Source: CAYUPI01 sp964446585 (GTDB lineage: Bacteria > Verrucomicrobiota > Verrucomicrobiia > Limisphaerales > UBA8199). From it: DNA of 64,000 nucleotides. The stretch lies in contig CAYUPI010000003.1 in NCBI GenBank assembly GCA_964446585.1, forward strand, positions 131,744 to 195,743. The letters are read 5' to 3'. Below the pieces are notes generated by a model that saw nothing but the letters and a program-made list of their open reading frames with translations, did no database searches and was not told the DNA's origin. Below, piece after piece: positions 31,194-40,543 of the stretch (position 1 is the stretch's first letter; every line of letters begins with the position of its first letter). Both the position numbers and the translations under genes were made by a program.

Positions 31194-32420
31194 CTAAAGC
31201 CTTAGAAAGATCTTTCGCTGATAGAGAAACCGCGTAAAAGCGAGTACTAACGCCACCACCACCAGCGAAACGGCCAGGTGGCTCCATGCCCCGAGCGCCT
31301 GTGCCACAGGACCTCCCGCGATACGCTTCGCCCATTCGTCAAAGGGCGCCAGGTTGAAAGCCATGTAGATTGTAATCGGGTTCATGCCGATCCACATGAA
31401 CGGCTCGCACCACCGGCGCCACTGCCAAATTTCGATTATCTGGTAAAATACCGCCAGGAAAGCGCACGCATAACCGCCCACCACTAGGACATACGAGCAG
31501 GTCCAGATTTTCTTAATGACGGGAAATTGCAGGCCCCAGAGAAATCCCAGAATGATTCCGGCGAGGCCGGCGCCGAGCAGCAGGAGCACCTTCTTTTGGT
31601 CAGGCACGCTGCCGTTCTTGAGAAGCAAACCGGCAAACACCCCTAGCAGGCACGTGGCGATCGCCGGCAAAGTGCTCAGGAGGCCTTCGGGATCATACGC
31701 GCCGTCCCACTTGAACCCGCGCAGATGCTGAAAGTCCAGATGCTGCGGCAGATTTAGCCCGTCGTCGAATCGGCCACGGACCCAATTGGTGGTGGCCAGG
31801 AACCGGGCCATCGTCTCCGGGCTCTCGGGCTTCAAATTCAGACTCTGCAGATGTCGAGTCTCGAGATTGAAATCGCGGACCGGCACGAAAGTGCACAACG
31901 CCCAATAGCCGACGAGCAGCGACGCGCATATGACAAGCATGCCACGGAGCCGGAAGGTAGCGAAAATCAAGCTGGCGAAAAAATACGACAGCGCGATTCG
32001 CTGAAGCACGCCCATCCAGCGAATATGGTCCACGCCTTTGCTAAGGCCTCCATAAACCAGAAGCCCGAACAAATAAAGAAGCAGGCTGCGCACGAAAATC
32101 CGCCTAAAGGCCGCTCCTTTGCCCGACCGCTCAATCATTCGGCTCACTGAGAACACGAGAGACGCCCCGACGATGAACACAAACAGCGGGAAGATCATGT
32201 CGTAAAATCCCACGCCTTGCCATGGTTTGTGGTCCATCTGCTGTTCAAGCAAGTGGACGGGTCCGGCCGGCCACGCCTTGTACAGCCCATGGACAAGCTC
32301 CTCACCGCCCACGATCCAGAACATGTCGAAGCCGCGCAACGCGTCGAGCGACATCAACCGACGCGCCGCCGGCGGCGCGCCGGCGGGCGCCGCGGTTGAA
32401 ACTCCTGGCGTGTCGCTCAT
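31194..32420 (-). CDS. DUF5009 / heparan-alpha-glucosaminide N-acetyltransferase-like membrane acyltransferase
   Basis: About 408 residues with ten or so membrane segments. The N-terminal RLMSLDALRGFDMFWIVGGEE is the family hallmark, followed by DMIFPLFVFIVGASLVFSV. Relatives transfer acetyl groups from cytoplasmic acetyl-CoA to sugars on the far side of the membrane; here a role in modifying glycans is inferred. ATG 32420 (MSDTPG) is taken as start; an in-frame codon at 32447 adds nine residues. Divergent from nothing nearby; the next gene upstream is separated by a perfect palindromic repeat. Confidence 0.8.
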   Translation of the reverse strand: MSDTPGVSTAAPAGAPPAARRLMSLDALRGFDMFWIVGGEELVHGLYKAWPAGPVHLLEQQMDHKPWQGVGFYDMIFPLFVFIVGASLVFSVSRMIERSGKGAAFRRIFVRSLLLYLFGLLVYGGLSKGVDHIRWMGVLQRIALSYFFASLIFATFRLRGMLVICASLLVGYWALCTFVPVRDFNLETRHLQSLNLKPESPETMARFLATTNWVRGRFDDGLNLPQHLDFQHLRGFKWDGAYDPEGLLSTLPAIATCLLGVFAGLLLKNGSVPDQKKVLLLLGAGLAGIILGFLWGLQFPVIKKIWTCSYVLVVGGYACAFLAVFYQIIEIWQWRRWCEPFMWIGMNPITIYMAFNLAPFDEWAKRIAGGPVAQALGAWSHLAVSLVVVALVLAFTRFLYQRKIFLRL

Positions 32421-32609
32421 AAGGATTGGCTCAAGTGCGGTCGGCATTCAACCGCCTTCCCCGTCCGTCGTCCATTCCGTTTTCCTTGAAGGCAACGAGA
32501 CGGGAGCAACTCATTCGGTCATGCAGGAAACCCCCGGCTCAGCCGCGGAAACTTCGAGAGTTTGAAGGTTCCTGGAGTTGTCCGGCGCGGGGTTCAGCTG
32601 CGTCCTGTG

Positions 32610-32664
32610 CCCCCTCACCCCTGCCCTCTCCCTGAGGGAGAGGGAGAGGGCAGGGGTGAGGGGG
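32610..32664. repeat. Perfect palindrome, CCCCTCACCCC family
   Basis: Arms 32610-32633 and 32641-32664 are perfect 24-base complements (CCCCTCACCCCTGCCCTCTC and onward) around a 7-base loop. It lies between the S9 peptidase gene and the DUF5009 gene. Related copies lie at 35981-36015, 57128-57156, 60900-60931 and 61003-61034; this copy and the one at 60900 share the flank AGCTGCGTCCTGT. Confidence 0.92.
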
Positions 32665-32672
32665 AAGAGCAC

Positions 32673-34871
32673 TCAAAACGTCCACCTCGATCCATCAATC
32701 CCCAACTGATCGAACAGGAATGCCAGCACATCGCTTTGCTCGGCAATCCGTTCCTTCAACGAAGTGCCGATGCCGTGCCCCGCGCTGGCCGTGCTCCGGA
32801 ACAGAATCGGCGCTTCCGATGCATTCGCCGCCTGCAGCCGCGCCGCCATTTTGCGGGATTGGGCGGGGTTCACGCGTCCGTCGTTTTCGCCCGTCGTGAG
32901 CAGCACAGCCGGGTATTTCGTCCCTTCTCGCACGCGATGGTACGGAGAGTAACCGTAAAGCGCCTTAAACTGGTCGGGTTCCTTGACGGTGCCGAATTCC
33001 GTGATGTTGAACTGGCCGTTGGGATCGAGCTCGACCCTGAGCATATCATAAATGCCGACGTGCGACACCACGGCCTTGGCTAGGTCAGGTCGCTGAGTCA
33101 GAAAAGCACCCATGAGCAAACCGCCGTTGCTGCCGCCTTCCACAGCCAGTTTGGCGGGACTGGTGTAGCCGCGCTTGACCAAATGCTCCGCCGCGCCGAT
33201 GAAATCATCGAAGACATGCTGTTTGAGCGTGAGGTTCCCCGCCTTGTGCCACGCTTCGCCGTACTCGCCGCCGCCGCGCAAATTCGCGACCACCCCCACG
33301 CCCCCCGCATCGAACCAAATCCGGCGCGTCGAATCAAAGCCCGGGGTCAGGTTGATGCCATAACCGCCGTAAGCATACAACAACGTCGGATTTTTTCCGT
33401 CCAGCTTCAGGCCTTTCTTGCGCAGTATGTTGAGCGGAACCTTGGTGCCGTCTTTGGACGTAGCGAACTCACGAACGACCTCGATATCATCGAAATTCAC
33501 CGGTGCCGTTAGGTAAAGCGCCGTTCGCCGCGGCTCTTTCTCCGACGGGCTGGTCGTGAACCAGGCGAAGGGCTTCAGATAGCTGGCGTTGCCGAAGAGC
33601 AGGTCGTCTCCATGCCAGGATTGCAGGCCGCCGACGCTCGAAACCGGCAGGATCGGGATATCCCGTGCGTGCGTGCTGCCCCGGGGATAAAAGACCAATT
33701 CCGACGGACCTCCTTCGAGGCTCGAGACGTACAGTCCGTCGTCACTGGACACAAATTCCTGAATGACTCCCTTTCCTTCGGGGACGACCACCGTCGCGCT
33801 GGTGAGAGGCGGGACGGCCTCGGTGCCGGCCGGCTGCTCGACTACTCCGCCCAAAGGCAGCCGCAACACTTTGCCGCGCGGCGCATCTTTGAGCGAAACC
33901 ATATAGAGCGCATGGTCCCGGCCGAATCGGGCGTGTTTCACGCCATCTTCGAACCGCGTCAATTGATGCCACTTATCGTTCGCGTCCCGCAAATAGTGCG
34001 CAAAGTCGCCGCCGTCTCCGTTGGCCACGGTTGCCAGCACCCAGTGGCCGTCATCGCTGGTTTCGAGCACCGTTTCGCCGATGCGCGGGAATTCCTTGCC
34101 GATTTCGTACTTGTCCTCGTTGACCGGCCGGCCGACCCGGTGAAACCAAACCTCCTGATAAAAGTTAAGGTCCGCCTCTGGTCGTTCACCGGCGTGGGGG
34201 TAGCGCGTGTAGAAAATGCCGGAACCATCGGCCGTCCAGGCGGCGCTGCCCCCGCCGGTCGGGTACTGCACGCGGGGAATTTCGTCGGGCAGTTTCTTGC
34301 CGGTCTCGACCTCGAAGAAGTGCAGCGTGCCTTGCTCGCTTCCGCCTTCCGACAGCGAAACCGCCACCAGCTTTCCGTCCGGTGACGGCACCCACCAGTC
34401 AATGGCGGTCGTGCCATTCGTGTTGTAAGCGTTCGGATCGAACACGGGTTTCCACAGCGCCGGCGGATAGAGTGACGAAAGCCGGATCAAGACAGGCTGC
34501 TGCGCCGGCGGCTTGAACCGCATCGCGAACAAGCGCCCCTGCTTTTCCGACATGCCAAAGAAGCGGGCGGACTCCTCGCTCCGGATCTGTGTGAGCTGCT
34601 GCGCCAGGCCCTCGCGGTATTTCAGGCGCGAAAAATAGGCGCGCGTCCGCTCATTTTCCAGCCGCGTCCACTCCCGGACCTGCGGCGCCGGGGCGTCTTC
34701 CAGCCATTGATAATCGTCCACGACCACCACGCCGTGATACGTGTTGGTCACTGGCTGGCGTGCCGCCGGGACCAAGGGCAGTGGATCGCCTCGCACCACC
34801 TGCACAGAAGAGACAAGCAATAAGCAGGCTTGGCACACCAAGCCCGCGCTTCGTCTAAATCTTGAATTCAT
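32673..34871 (-). CDS. Prolyl oligopeptidase family serine peptidase (S9A)
   Basis: 732 residues. An N-terminal signal peptide (to about residue 28, hydrophobic GLVCQACLLLVSSVQVV) suggests periplasmic location. Residues about 35-430 form the beta-propeller that gates the active site; the C-terminal 280 residues are the alpha/beta hydrolase. The nucleophile is in VEGGSNGGLLMGA, the Asp in TGENDGRVNP and the His in SAGHGIGTS. It cleaves short proline-containing peptides by family knowledge. Length is normal for S9A. A second, more distant S9 peptidase lies at 58836-60800, with which it is not paralogous by position. Confidence 0.92.
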   Translation of the reverse strand: MNSRFRRSAGLVCQACLLLVSSVQVVRGDPLPLVPAARQPVTNTYHGVVVVDDYQWLEDAPAPQVREWTRLENERTRAYFSRLKYREGLAQQLTQIRSEESARFFGMSEKQGRLFAMRFKPPAQQPVLIRLSSLYPPALWKPVFDPNAYNTNGTTAIDWWVPSPDGKLVAVSLSEGGSEQGTLHFFEVETGKKLPDEIPRVQYPTGGGSAAWTADGSGIFYTRYPHAGERPEADLNFYQEVWFHRVGRPVNEDKYEIGKEFPRIGETVLETSDDGHWVLATVANGDGGDFAHYLRDANDKWHQLTRFEDGVKHARFGRDHALYMVSLKDAPRGKVLRLPLGGVVEQPAGTEAVPPLTSATVVVPEGKGVIQEFVSSDDGLYVSSLEGGPSELVFYPRGSTHARDIPILPVSSVGGLQSWHGDDLLFGNASYLKPFAWFTTSPSEKEPRRTALYLTAPVNFDDIEVVREFATSKDGTKVPLNILRKKGLKLDGKNPTLLYAYGGYGINLTPGFDSTRRIWFDAGGVGVVANLRGGGEYGEAWHKAGNLTLKQHVFDDFIGAAEHLVKRGYTSPAKLAVEGGSNGGLLMGAFLTQRPDLAKAVVSHVGIYDMLRVELDPNGQFNITEFGTVKEPDQFKALYGYSPYHRVREGTKYPAVLLTTGENDGRVNPAQSRKMAARLQAANASEAPILFRSTASAGHGIGTSLKERIAEQSDVLAFLFDQLGIDGSRWTF

Positions 34872-35003
34872 GCTCCAAAACTACTTTTCCTTACTGCAGG
34901 CGGCAACACTTTCCGAGTCGTGTCAGCAGGTCATCATGAAAATCTCAAGAAGACAATGGTTGGACTTGCTCTGACCCCGGCAGCATCGCCAGGATGAACA
35001 ATC

Positions 35004-35951
35004 GTGAAATTCACCCGCACGCCTCGGAACTTGTCCCATGCGGTGCACATGCTCGCCTTCGCTCTTATCCGCGCAATGGCAGCCGGCCAGTCACCGGTCC
35101 ACGCCAGGCATGAGATGCCTGAGACCATCGCCCTCCAGAGCGATCTCGGGTATCGCGAGGGCAAAAGCGCAGCCTGGAAACTGGACCTGGCTTACCCGAA
35201 AGATCCCGGGACAAAAGGACGGCCGGCGCTGTTAATCATCCACGGCGGTGGCTGGATTGAAGGGGACAAGTCCAGCTTCACGTCGCTCAAATATTGGGCA
35301 CCGGGCAATATCATCGATTTTGCCAAACTCGGTTTCGTCGCCGCGACCGTCAATTATCGTCTCAGCGGCGAGGCGCCTTTTCCCGCGGCGCTGGGGGATT
35401 GCAAATGCGCCGTGCGCTGGCTGCGCGCGCATGCGCAGGACTACCACATTGACGTCAATCGTATCGGCGCCTATGGCAACTCCGCCGGAGGCCATTTGGC
35501 CCTCTTGCTCGGCTTGACCGACAAATCTGACGGCCTGGAGGGCGACGGGCCTTATCAGGATCAATCCAGCGCGGTTCAGGCCGTGGTTAGCGACTCCGGC
35601 CCCGTCGATCTGGATTTTCGAAACCCGGAGAACAGCGGCCTGGCGAAAGTGATTTCCCAATTTTTGGCCGGCCCGCCAGAGACGCTGGCGGAGCGGATCC
35701 AGAGAGCTTCCCCGGCCAGCTACGTCAAAAGCGCCCTGCCGCCCTTGCTGCTGATCTACGGCGCCGCCGATACGCAGGTGACCATCGGCCCCGTGGACAG
35801 CTTCGTGCTGGCCCTGCAAAAAGCCGGGCTTAAGGACCTCACCTACCTGCGGCTTGGCCTGGTGGATCACTGTCCCTATTCTCTCGTAAAAATGGAGCGC
35901 TTGTATCCGATTGTGGACGATTTTTTCGTTCGGACACTGATGCGCCCTTAA
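35004..35951 (+). CDS. Alpha/beta hydrolase, esterase-like, probably secreted
   Basis: 315 residues. Oxyanion-hole motif LIIHGGGWIEGD, nucleophile in YGNSAGGHLALLLG, Asp in GAADTQVTIGP and His in LVDHCPYS fit a carboxylesterase-type triad (BD-FAE/hormone-sensitive-lipase-like). The N-terminus is weakly hydrophobic (MLAFALIRAMAAGQ), which may be a signal peptide after a long polar start, so export is possible but uncertain. GTG 35004 is the start. It is followed on the same strand by a GH127-like glycosidase, which suggests joint action on acetylated or esterified polysaccharide; this is inference. Confidence 0.8.
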   Translation: MKFTRTPRNLSHAVHMLAFALIRAMAAGQSPVHARHEMPETIALQSDLGYREGKSAAWKLDLAYPKDPGTKGRPALLIIHGGGWIEGDKSSFTSLKYWAPGNIIDFAKLGFVAATVNYRLSGEAPFPAALGDCKCAVRWLRAHAQDYHIDVNRIGAYGNSAGGHLALLLGLTDKSDGLEGDGPYQDQSSAVQAVVSDSGPVDLDFRNPENSGLAKVISQFLAGPPETLAERIQRASPASYVKSALPPLLLIYGAADTQVTIGPVDSFVLALQKAGLKDLTYLRLGLVDHCPYSLVKMERLYPIVDDFFVRTLMRP

Positions 35952-35980
35952 CCAGAACGATGCAGTTGAAAAGACGATCG

Positions 35981-36015
35981 CCCTCACCCCAGCCCTCTCC
36001 CCCGGGGAGAGGGAG
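35981..36015. repeat. CCCTCACCCC-family repeat, short copy
   Basis: CCCTCACCCCAGCCCTCTCC (35981-36000) with the hairpin CCCTCTCC/GGAGAGGG (36005-36012) follows the esterase gene and lies in an in-frame extension upstream of the glycosidase gene. Confidence 0.85.
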
Positions 36016-36157
36016 AATCGTCGCCAGTCTTAAAACTGCTAAGCACTTAGAGATTAATTCCAACTGCGTTGCAATTCATTTTGAACCGGGACAATGCCTG
36101 CCGTATCCAACCTCATCCACAAGAGAACTGAATCCTTCGGGCTTAAGGACAGCTCCA

Positions 36158-38080
36158 ATGCAGAGATTTGCGCGCATACTTCTGGTGGCGCAAGCACCAT
36201 GGATGGCCGGGTCGTTATTCGCGATCGATGCCGATCTCGACAAGGTGCTGACGAAAGAGAGACTCGAACCCAAAGGCCAATATTACGAGGCTACCGTTCC
36301 CTACACGCTGGACCTGGCCGAGCGGGCAAAGCTGTCGGTTCACGGACTGACCAGCTTTCTGAACTCCAACCAGAATTATGCCCCTTACGGCCAGGGCTGG
36401 TTCAATGTGCGGGTGCCGTGTCTGACGTCGAAATTGATCGGAGGCTCGGACTCGGGTGCGCCGAACTGGGGCAAGATAGCCGAGGCACTGATGATGGCCC
36501 GCGTGATGAGTGGCAGCCGGGAGAACCTGGAGATCGACGGAAAAACCTTCAAAGGCATGGTGGCGTGGATGCCGGACTTCGGCACCGTCCCCAGCGCGCG
36601 GGCCATGCACGCGCTGATGGCGATGAACCAGCTTAATCCCGACCCCAGGTTGTTGGAGACGATTGGGCGGCTGGCGGACAGCTTCGGTAAGTCCGCCAAA
36701 CAGCGCGACACTGGCGTGATTTTTTACGATGGCGAACCGTTTTATGATAACGGCCCCGCCGGACAGTATGGCTACGGCGCACAGGTTCGCACGCAGGGAG
36801 ACATCATGCGCGCACTGACCCGTTGGTTCGAGTTAAGCGGGGACCAGCAGGCGCTGAATCTTGCGGGACAAACGGCCCAATACACATTGCAATTCAAACC
36901 GTATTGGACTCCGGAGGCTGAACCCAAAGCCGTAGTTGGCCAGGAACACGCCCATTTCAATGGGCATCCTCACGAGAACTGCGTCTGTCTTATGGGCCTG
37001 TTGCGTTACGGCCAGGCCACGCACGACGCGCGCATCAAGCAGTTTGTGCGCGACGGCTACGAATATCTGCGCAACTGGGGCATTGGCCGCATCGGGCTCT
37101 TCGGCGAAATGTGCGCGGTCAGTGACATGACTTACCTGGCCATCAAGCTGAGCGACTATGGCGTGGGCGATTACTGGGAGGATGTGGATTGCTATGTCCG
37201 TAACATTCTGGTCGATCGCCAGATCACCAGTGCCGATAAGCTGCGCAAGGCCGTCCAGAAGGAACCAATCCTGGCCCGGCTCTTACCGCGAAAGGAGCCC
37301 AATGATCCCATCAATAATCCCAACGCGCAAACGGTGGGATTGGGCCAAAATCTCGAAAAGGACGCCGTGAAAAATGTCCCGCTCGATCCGGCGTTCGAAA
37401 CGGAGGATAATGTCATCGAACGCTGCGTCGGGACGTTCCTGTCGGACGCAGGCTATCCGAGCGAGACGGTGAAGATCCGGCTGATGTTCAACATTTGCTG
37501 TCCCGGGAACGCCAACCACGCGCTGTTCTATGCCTGGGAATCGATCGTGCGATGCGACGAAGGCGGCCACGCCACCGTCGACTTGCTGCTCAACCGCGCC
37601 TCGCGGTGGCTGGATATCGACTCCTACTTGCCGTATGAAGGCAAAGTGGTGATCCGCAACAAAACAGCCCGGACCCTGGCTGTGCGCATCCCGCGCTGGG
37701 TGGACAAGAAGGCGGTCAAACCCGAAGTGAACGGCCAGCCAGTGGCGACCTACTGGGTCGGCGCTTATCAAATGTTCCCCAGTCTCAAGGCGAAGGACTG
37801 CGTCACGATCTCGTTTCCGATGGTCGAGACTCGCGAGGATTATACCTTGAAGTGGAAGCGCGACGGGTGGTGGATGGAAGGGACCAATCCGGGGCCTAAT
37901 TGGACAAATGACCATCCTGAGACGTTCACGTTCTATCTAAAGGGCAACACGGTGGTGGACCTGGCACCTCGCCCGAAAGATTCGGCCTACCCTTCGTTCG
38001 AGCGGTCCGAGTATCGTCAGGACAAAGCGCCAATGATCAAGGTCAGGCGCTTTGTTTCGGCGGTGGACCTGGCCTGGTAG
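36158..38080 (+). CDS. GH127-like beta-L-arabinofuranosidase (DUF1680 family)
   Basis: 640 residues. Zinc-site motifs of GH127 are visible: GEMCAV gives Glu317-x-Cys319 and NICCPGN gives Cys447-Cys448, a pattern close to the E-C-CC site of HypBA1, in which one Cys is the nucleophile. An (alpha/alpha)6 barrel N-terminal part and beta-sandwich C-terminal part (RWLDIDSYLPYEGKVVI onward) match the family. An N-terminal hydrophobic stretch (ARILLVAQAPWMAGSLFA) looks like a signal peptide. The frame is open upstream to 35960, but that part translates a repeat, so ATG 36158 with AAGGAC upstream is chosen. Substrate specificity is inferred. Confidence 0.85.
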   Translation: MQRFARILLVAQAPWMAGSLFAIDADLDKVLTKERLEPKGQYYEATVPYTLDLAERAKLSVHGLTSFLNSNQNYAPYGQGWFNVRVPCLTSKLIGGSDSGAPNWGKIAEALMMARVMSGSRENLEIDGKTFKGMVAWMPDFGTVPSARAMHALMAMNQLNPDPRLLETIGRLADSFGKSAKQRDTGVIFYDGEPFYDNGPAGQYGYGAQVRTQGDIMRALTRWFELSGDQQALNLAGQTAQYTLQFKPYWTPEAEPKAVVGQEHAHFNGHPHENCVCLMGLLRYGQATHDARIKQFVRDGYEYLRNWGIGRIGLFGEMCAVSDMTYLAIKLSDYGVGDYWEDVDCYVRNILVDRQITSADKLRKAVQKEPILARLLPRKEPNDPINNPNAQTVGLGQNLEKDAVKNVPLDPAFETEDNVIERCVGTFLSDAGYPSETVKIRLMFNICCPGNANHALFYAWESIVRCDEGGHATVDLLLNRASRWLDIDSYLPYEGKVVIRNKTARTLAVRIPRWVDKKAVKPEVNGQPVATYWVGAYQMFPSLKAKDCVTISFPMVETREDYTLKWKRDGWWMEGTNPGPNWTNDHPETFTFYLKGNTVVDLAPRPKDSAYPSFERSEYRQDKAPMIKVRRFVSAVDLAW

Positions 38081-38181
38081 AGGCCAGTTCGGCTCACTCG
38101 GGATGCGCCAAATTCTCAATTTTATGTCGTCCGCGAACGCTTTCTCGTGGCCAGGTTGCTAATTTCGGCTACATTGCGCCC

Positions 38182-38802
38182 ATGTTGACTTCGCGATGGC
38201 GGCCAGTGGTGATCTGCGGAATCGCCATCGTGGCGATTTGGATCGTCGCCTTGACGGGACTCAGCATTTCGAAGAACTCGCGCATGACAGCCGACAAGGT
38301 GCGGGCCTATGTGGAGTCCGAAAATCTGGGAACGCTTTCTGCCGCAGAGCGTGCGCGGGCGCTCGGCACGCTTGCTGAAAAATTCAACGCCCTGTCCGTC
38401 GAAGAGCGTCGGCGCGCACAACTGGAACGCGTCGCCAAGACTTGGCTCGACCAGATGACCGAAGTGGAAAGAGCGCGGTTCCTCGAAGCGACAATGCCAG
38501 CCGGGTTCAAGCAGATGTTGACCTCCTTTCAACAATTGCCGGACGAGAAGAAGCGCCAGACCATTGCTGACGCCATGCGGCGGTTAAGGGAAACCGCAGC
38601 TCGTATCCAAACGGAAGATGGCGCCGCACAGATCCCAATCACGCCCCCGCCCGTAAATGCCGAGGTACAGGCCAAGATTCGAAGTATGGGACTGGAAGCC
38701 TTCTACACTCAAAGCTCGGCGCAGTTCAGGGTTGAAGTGGCTCCCGTGCTGGAAGAGCTGCAGCGGGTGATGGAGAGCGGCCGACCTTTTCGTGGCCGAT
38801 GA
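38182..38802 (+). CDS. Membrane-anchored protein coupled to an ABC ATPase gene
   Basis: 206 residues, not recognised. One membrane segment near the N-terminus (VICGIAIVAIWIVALTGLSIS, about 10-29) is followed by a largely helical, charged domain with Ala/Glu/Arg-rich repeats (LSAAERARALGTLAEKFNALS), likely facing the periplasm. Its TGA stop overlaps the ATG of the downstream ATPase (ATGA at 38799-38802), so the two are translationally coupled. It may be the membrane partner of that ATPase, but it has only one membrane segment and is no permease. Confidence 0.75.
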   Translation: MLTSRWRPVVICGIAIVAIWIVALTGLSISKNSRMTADKVRAYVESENLGTLSAAERARALGTLAEKFNALSVEERRRAQLERVAKTWLDQMTEVERARFLEATMPAGFKQMLTSFQQLPDEKKRQTIADAMRRLRETAARIQTEDGAAQIPITPPPVNAEVQAKIRSMGLEAFYTQSSAQFRVEVAPVLEELQRVMESGRPFRGR

Positions 38803-39752
38803 TCGAGCTGCGTCATGTGCGAAAGTGCTTCGGCGACAATGTCGCCGTCGAGGACCTGTCTCTGCAAGTGCCCCCGGGAGAAATCTACGGCCTGCTCGGG
38901 CACAATGGTGCCGGCAAGAGTACGGCCATCGGCATGATGCTCGGCCAGGTTTGGCCCACGAGCGGTGAGGTGCACGTCTGCGGGCATGACGTCACGTCCC
39001 ACCGGCGGGTTGCCTTGCAGAAAGTCGGGGCCATCTTCGAAAGTCCCGCGTTTTATGACTACCTGAGCGGATTGACGAACCTTGAGATTCTGAGTTCCTA
39101 CACAGCTCCAACTTCCTCCAGCCGTATCCGTGAGGTGATCGACTGGGTGGGCTTGACCGGACGCGAGCATTCGAAGGTCAAGACTTACTCGCACGGGATG
39201 CGCTCGCGTCTCGCGCTGGCGCAGGCGCTCTTGCCGCAACCACAATTGCTCATTTTGGACGAGCCCAGCGATGGCCTCGACCCGGAGGGTATCCACGAGA
39301 TGCGCCAAACTATTCTGCGGCTCCATCGCGAGATGGGTCTAACGATTCTGCTCTCGTCCCATCTTCTCAATGAGGTCGAGCAACTCTGCACTCGCATCGC
39401 CGTCCTCAACCACGGACGCAAAGTCTTTGAAGGCACGCTGGCCGACACCAAGCAACGTCATCAATGGGTCCGCGTCAGTGCCGGGCCCTTTGATGCTGCC
39501 GCCGGCGCCTTGCTCGAGGCTGGACTCATCACGGATTCGCGCGATGGACATTGCGTCGCGTTAACGCCGGGCGTCGGCACGGACCAGGTCGTGCGCTTTC
39601 TCGTGGAGCGCGGCCTGCCTCTCTATGAAATCGCTCGCGAGGAGGAGACTCTGGAACAGTTCTACCTGGGACTCATGAATAAGCAGAAGGCTGCAGCGGT
39701 AAAGAGCGAGGTTCTCCACCGGGAAGCAGACCTATTAGGGCGGGATGATTAG
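38799..39752 (+). CDS. ABC transporter ATP-binding protein (no permease gene nearby)
   Basis: 317 residues. All catalytic motifs are intact: Walker A GLLGHNGAGKST, signature YSHGMRSRLALAQAL (a YSHGM variant as in ABC-2-type drug/bacitracin exporters), Walker B LLILDEPSDGLDPEGI, and switch His in LSSHLLNEVEQ. A C-terminal 80-residue regulatory extension follows. Relatives usually have an ABC-2 permease downstream. Here the next 180 bases hold a palindromic repeat and then an oppositely oriented peroxiredoxin gene, so no permease is present. Coupled to the anchored protein upstream. Confidence 0.9.
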   Translation: MIELRHVRKCFGDNVAVEDLSLQVPPGEIYGLLGHNGAGKSTAIGMMLGQVWPTSGEVHVCGHDVTSHRRVALQKVGAIFESPAFYDYLSGLTNLEILSSYTAPTSSSRIREVIDWVGLTGREHSKVKTYSHGMRSRLALAQALLPQPQLLILDEPSDGLDPEGIHEMRQTILRLHREMGLTILLSSHLLNEVEQLCTRIAVLNHGRKVFEGTLADTKQRHQWVRVSAGPFDAAAGALLEAGLITDSRDGHCVALTPGVGTDQVVRFLVERGLPLYEIAREEETLEQFYLGLMNKQKAAAVKSEVLHREADLLGRDD

Positions 39753-39780
39753 AGCGTGTTTCACAAATCCCTTTAAGTGT

Positions 39781-39863
39781 AGGAGCCGACGTCAGGAGGC
39801 TCTGATCAAAAAATCCGAAATCCGAAATCCGAAATTGATCAGAGCCTCCTGACGTCGGCTCCT
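39781..39863. repeat. Composite palindrome, GACGTCAGGAGGC family with AAATCCG loop
   Basis: Perfect 29-base arms, 39781-39809 and 39835-39863, both centred on GCCGACGTCAGGAGGC, flank a 25-base loop of 7-base AAATCCG units (39810-39834). The core is shared with the element inside the eboF-like gene. Confidence 0.95.
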
Positions 39864-39935
39864 CCAATATTAAGACACCTTCGGAGGGAAAAATTGGAGC
39901 CTCGCGACTTCGGCTGCTACGTCGCTGTCACTTCC

Positions 39936-40415
39936 TCATTTCAGTTTCGCCAGGGCCTCTTTGACCTTGTCGAAGTTCGGCAGGTCTTTGGGCGTTGGTG
40001 TCTGCTCGCTGTATTGGACGACGCCATTCTTGTCGATGACGAAGGCAGCGCGAGCGGCAGTATCGCCGATGCCGGCCAGCATCGGAAACAGCACGTCGTA
40101 CTTCCGTGTCACTTCCTTGTTCAGATCGCTGGCAAGAGTGAGATTGATTTTTTCCTTCTGCGCCCAGGCTTCCTGGGAAAACGGCGTATCGATGCTGATG
40201 CCGATGACATCCGCATTGAGCGACGAATAGCTGTTCAAGCCGGAACTGATGTCGCACATCTCCTGCGTGCAGACACTGGTGAAGGCGGCTGGAAAGAACA
40301 GCAACAGGGTGTTCTTTTTGCCGAGGTTGTTGCTCAACTTTACGTCCACCAGACCAGAGGCTTGCTTGGACTTGAGTGTGAAATCAGGCGCTTTGGTGCC
40401 GACAGAGATAGGCAT
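39936..40415 (-). CDS. Peroxiredoxin, AhpE/BCP-like
   Basis: Thioredoxin-fold peroxidase of 159 residues that reduces hydroperoxides. The active-site motif is FPAAFTSVCT with the peroxidatic Cys49, and Cys54 in QEMC follows five residues later. The Arg expected in the family site is in RAAFVIDKNGVV. The QEMC spacing fits AhpE- or BCP-like members; a resolving partner is not obvious. A sigma-70-like promoter lies just upstream. It is encoded opposite its neighbours. Confidence 0.9.
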   Translation of the reverse strand: MPISVGTKAPDFTLKSKQASGLVDVKLSNNLGKKNTLLLFFPAAFTSVCTQEMCDISSGLNSYSSLNADVIGISIDTPFSQEAWAQKEKINLTLASDLNKEVTRKYDVLFPMLAGIGDTAARAAFVIDKNGVVQYSEQTPTPKDLPNFDKVKEALAKLK

Positions 40416-40449
40416 AGTCGTGTATGAGTTAAATGGTTAAAGCGTGGAA

Positions 40450-40478
40450 TGGTTAAACCGGTTTCCGCCGGCTGTCAA
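40450..40478 (-). promoter_or_regulatory. Sigma-70-like promoter for the peroxiredoxin gene
   Basis: On the minus strand TTGACA (40478-40473) is a perfect -35, followed after 17 bases by TAACCA (40455-40450), a weak -10, ending 35 bases before the start codon. Judged by eye. Confidence 0.4.
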
Positions 40479-40543
40479 TTGCAACCCTCCGTACTCGCCA
40501 CCTTCTCGCTTGCTGCCAGTATCCGCCACGTTACTGTGAGTTC

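Noticed and set aside
35960..36157. Upstream extension of the GH127-like frame
   Set aside because: It translates the CCCTCACCCC repeat; ATG 36158 begins a signal peptide.
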